Source: Pararge aegeria
Lineage: Eukaryota; Arthropoda; Insecta; Lepidoptera; Nymphalidae
Assembly (NCBI RefSeq): GCF_905163445.1
Contig: NC_053204.1
Location: 4,471,501-4,535,500 of the forward strand
DNA length: 64,000 nt
Direction: 5' to 3'
This document shows positions 61,736-64,000 of this stretch, one piece after another. Both the position numbers and the translations under genes were made by a program. The notes beneath the pieces were generated by a model, which saw only the letters and a list, made by a program, of their open reading frames with translations, was not told the DNA's origin and did no database searches. Numbering within the stretch: the stretch's first letter is position 1; each line of letters opens with the position of its first letter.

Positions 61736-62814
61736 TGTAGCCTTAGTTCGGAATTGGCTAGCTCGCAGTCGAGGACTAGGAGTCGTTCTCGCATATCGAA
61801 CTCTGTATCTTCAAAGTAAAATGGACCTAACGTCACTCGTTTAAGAGTCGCAAACATATCATTCTGATTGTTTGCTAGCCGGAGCTAAACAAGTGTAGGC
61901 AAATTTAAGCTTTACTGCAATGCAAACAAGATCAATTGAAAAACACTCTTCGATTTCGCCCAAGCTGATCATGTACCTAGTAGGTACCAATAATAAGGAA
62001 TTTCGATAAAGTATACCATGCAATATTACTAATACCGCAATACATTTACCTAATTCCTAGTTACCCAATCACCCGGTTTCGATAGCATTAAAGCCTCGAT
62101 GTACCCCAGCGAGACGGGCCCATAAATGATAATTTTAATTGCGCCGTTTCAAGTCCATATAAGATTAGGGAGGCATTCAGAGCACGTGCGATTTACCGCC
62201 GTCCTAGATAGAGGTAGGGTGACCAGACGTTAAACATGAAAAAAGATGAAAAAATGCTTTTACGCGAGATGTCGGTTTTGAACGAAAAACACTGTTAAAT
62301 CTTAATTTAATTTTATTTATTACATTATAATATTAGGTTTAAAAGTCATTGATTAATCTAAAGTTATTAAATTGTGTCAAAATTATCGTCCAATCAGAGT
62401 TGAGGGTAGGCCTAGTGCAGGGTTGAGGCGCCATCTTGAGTTTCGTGTGGCTGACATGCTGGTTTGTGCAACATGCATTTTTGAATCGAGGTGGATCATT
62501 GCGGGTTCTTTACTCATTTTATGAATAGTGGAGTGAAGTTGGTGTCGCGAACCTCCTGCTCTGTTTAATAGTTCAATTATATATGGTGCAATATTGTAAC
62601 TACATAATTAAATTATATGAAACAGTGTACATTGTTTTGTCCTTGTATTTAAACCTAATGGCGCCAACTAGAACCGTGTATGGTAATGGCGATACCGACA
62701 AGGATCGCCTTTCCGACAAATAAATAAATAAATAAACTGTAAATAAATAAATAACGTTCCGTATATGTATTCCGTATATTAGTAGTTGTCCACTAAAGGT
62801 ATAACTAAGATGAA
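61736..62814. other. No recognised gene or repeat
   Basis: Includes a TAAA microsatellite near 62719-62752. The 90-residue frame at 61547-61819 runs over SINE-B and has no independent support. Confidence 0.4.
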
Positions 62815-62850
62815 ATGGTGCCGATGTGTGTAATGTCGTAATATTTTTTA
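62815..62850 (+). repeat. SINE-A tail scrap
   Basis: ATGGTGCCGATGTGTGTAAT and GTCGTAATATTTTTTAG correspond to the SINE-A 3' end only. The next 250 bases are unassigned. Confidence 0.5.
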
Positions 62851-63109
62851 GTTTTTTTTAATTCCACCATCACGTGCCGTCAATAAACGTGGAGAAGTCC
62901 TTAGACTCTTCATAATTTGGTGAACCTTGTTATTTAAAATGACTAACTTAGCTGACTCAGTACCCCTCACTGAGTGTTATTTTGTCATAAAAGCCAATTA
63001 ATTTACTGGTATTCTATTGACAAAGTTATTTTATATCATCTTCGCTTGACCTAATCTTAGTCATGAAGTAAAAAATTCGAAATTCGAAATTAACTTTCGA
63101 ATTTTACTC

Positions 63110-63180
63110 TTTCTTCTTTTGAACTAGAAACAGAAAGACTTTTGAAACGTCAAGTCGTTCTATTTTTAGTGACTCCTAGA
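63110..63180 (-). repeat. Family D scrap
   Basis: GACTTTTGAAACGTCAAGTC and TTTTTAGTGACTC match the D tail at 5820-5860. Confidence 0.45.
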
Positions 63181-63272
63181 TCTCTCTATTATAGCAGTTA
63201 TAAGTAAAGAAACCTGTAGAGACGCCGATGGCAACCTGTATGACAAATAATAAAATAATAGAGCTTTTTGGG

Positions 63273-63588
63273 AAGCTGTGACAGCGCAGTGGGTAGGAGC
63301 TCGACTTCACTTTCGGGGTGCCGAGTTCGAATCCCAGCACGCACCAATAACTTTTCTAAGTTATGTGCGTTTTAAGTAATTAAAATATCACTTGCTTCAA
63401 CGGGGACGGAAAACATCGTGAGGAGACCTGCATGCCTGAGAGTTCTTTACAATGTTCTCAAAGGTGTGTGGAGTCCATCCGCACTGGGCCAGCGTGGTGG
63501 ACTACGGCCTTAACCCCTCCTCGTTGTGGGAGGATGCCCGTGCTCTGTAGTGGACCGGTAATGGGTTGATGTGATGATGATGATTATG
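63273..63588 (+). repeat. SINE-B, best full-length copy
   Basis: Head GACAGCGCAGTGGGTAGGAG, B box AGTTCGAATCC, conserved body GAGGAGACCTGCATGCCTGA, CACTGGGCCAGCGTGGTGGA, and a TGATGTGATGATGATGATTA tail. About 316 bp. Used as the reference for this family. Confidence 0.93.
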
Positions 63589-64000
63589 AAGGTTGTTCCA
63601 AAAGGTAAGTGAAGGGTCGAAGGAGATCGCAGCAGCGTAAGAATGCCGTAAGTATTATTTGGGCTATGATGCTCCCATAGCAACCCCCTGCAAGCGAAGC
63701 GTACCACTTTTTTAACGACACGACCGCTTCTCGTGACGTGGGCATCAGTAGCCAGAGTCCACTGCTGGACCAAAGGCCTCCAGCAACGGTAGGGTTTTCC
63801 TATTAATCACCACGCTGGGCAGACGGGTGATCGCAGTATATGGTAGTAGTAGCACGAAGGATGCTGGCTGTCCGTTCTGCGTTTATTTATTATTTCTTAA
63901 TTAGAACGGCCGAAACCAAAAAGTTTGTTTAACCAATATTCGAGGGCTTCTGGAAGAAGAATCTTCAGAGATAGGTTGTCCTTGTGAACGTCCTGTCCTT
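63589..64000 (-). repeat. RTE-like tail and unassigned edge
   Basis: 63740-63875 (AGTCCACTGCTGGACCAAAG, ATCACCACGCTGGGCAGACG, TGGTAGTAGTAGCAC) is an inverted RTE-like LINE tail. 63589-63739 and the final 125 bases are unassigned. The 87-residue minus frame over 63510-63773 crosses SINE-B and is not a gene. Confidence 0.5.

Noticed and set aside
1..64000. Endogenous retrovirus or LTR retrotransposon
   Set aside because: I found no protease, integrase or paired LTRs; all polymerase-like pieces belong to non-LTR elements. Repeat Q is the only LTR-like arrangement and lacks supporting coding sequence.

Overview
The window looks like nuclear DNA from a lepidopteran insect, most likely a butterfly. 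It is AT-rich and packed with short interspersed repeats, non-LTR retrotransposon relics, Helitron-like elements and hAT-like DNA transposons. The repeat types (tRNA-derived SINEs ending in TTTA or TGATGA, CTAG-ended Helitrons beginning TCCCTACTAAT, LINE 3' tails) are those I associate with Lepidoptera; the exact species is not readable from the sequence. I found no convincing host exon, no rRNA and no functional tRNA. I read it as a gene desert, or a very long intron or intergenic region, built almost entirely from layered transposable elements. Family names such as SINE-A or family F are working labels for this window only.

Three tRNA-derived SINE families dominate. SINE-A (about 19 full or partial copies) has perfect matches to the pol III A box (TGGCGCAGTGG) and B box (GGTTCGATTCC), a body containing ACACAAGCTACGCTTACTTT, and a TTTA tail. 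SINE-B (about 25 pieces) has the head TAGCCCAGTGG, a body with GAGGAAACCTGCATGCCTGA, and a TGATGA tail. SINE-C (about 12 pieces) ends in a tail resembling the 3' UTR of the jockey-like LINE found beside one of its copies. Other dispersed families have labels D to Q and are described where they occur.

Layout: 1-9.5 kb holds hAT MITEs, SINEs, palindromes and a short Helitron. 9.8-11.7 kb contains an inverted duplication and a 35-bp inverted-repeat unit. 15.4-17.3 kb is a 151-bp tandem array with a four-unit higher-order repeat, grown out of a dispersed transposable element (R3). 17.3-31 kb is mixed TE debris with the LINE/SINE-C pair at 24.9-25.7 kb. 31-38 kb has chimeric and multiply nested SINEs, including a Helitron inside a SINE-B inside R3. 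38.6-41.7 kb holds the only long coding-like region: a GC-rich, 5'-truncated, frameshifted R1-clade-like retrotransposon that landed on the same target as an earlier, smaller insertion. 42-53.7 kb is LINE tails, a folded-back SINE-A and a direct duplication. 53.7-55.9 kb contains a 1.7-kb hAT-like element with an 8-bp target duplication and a fragment of a TTF-type zinc-finger transposase N-terminus. 56-64 kb is again SINEs, Helitrons and hairpins plus a tRNA-like sequence.

There is no operon or pathway to describe. The interest lies in element-element relationships: probable autonomous partners beside their parasites (hAT relic with MITEs, jockey-like LINE with SINE-C), reusable insertion sites, and conversion of a mobile element into satellite DNA.
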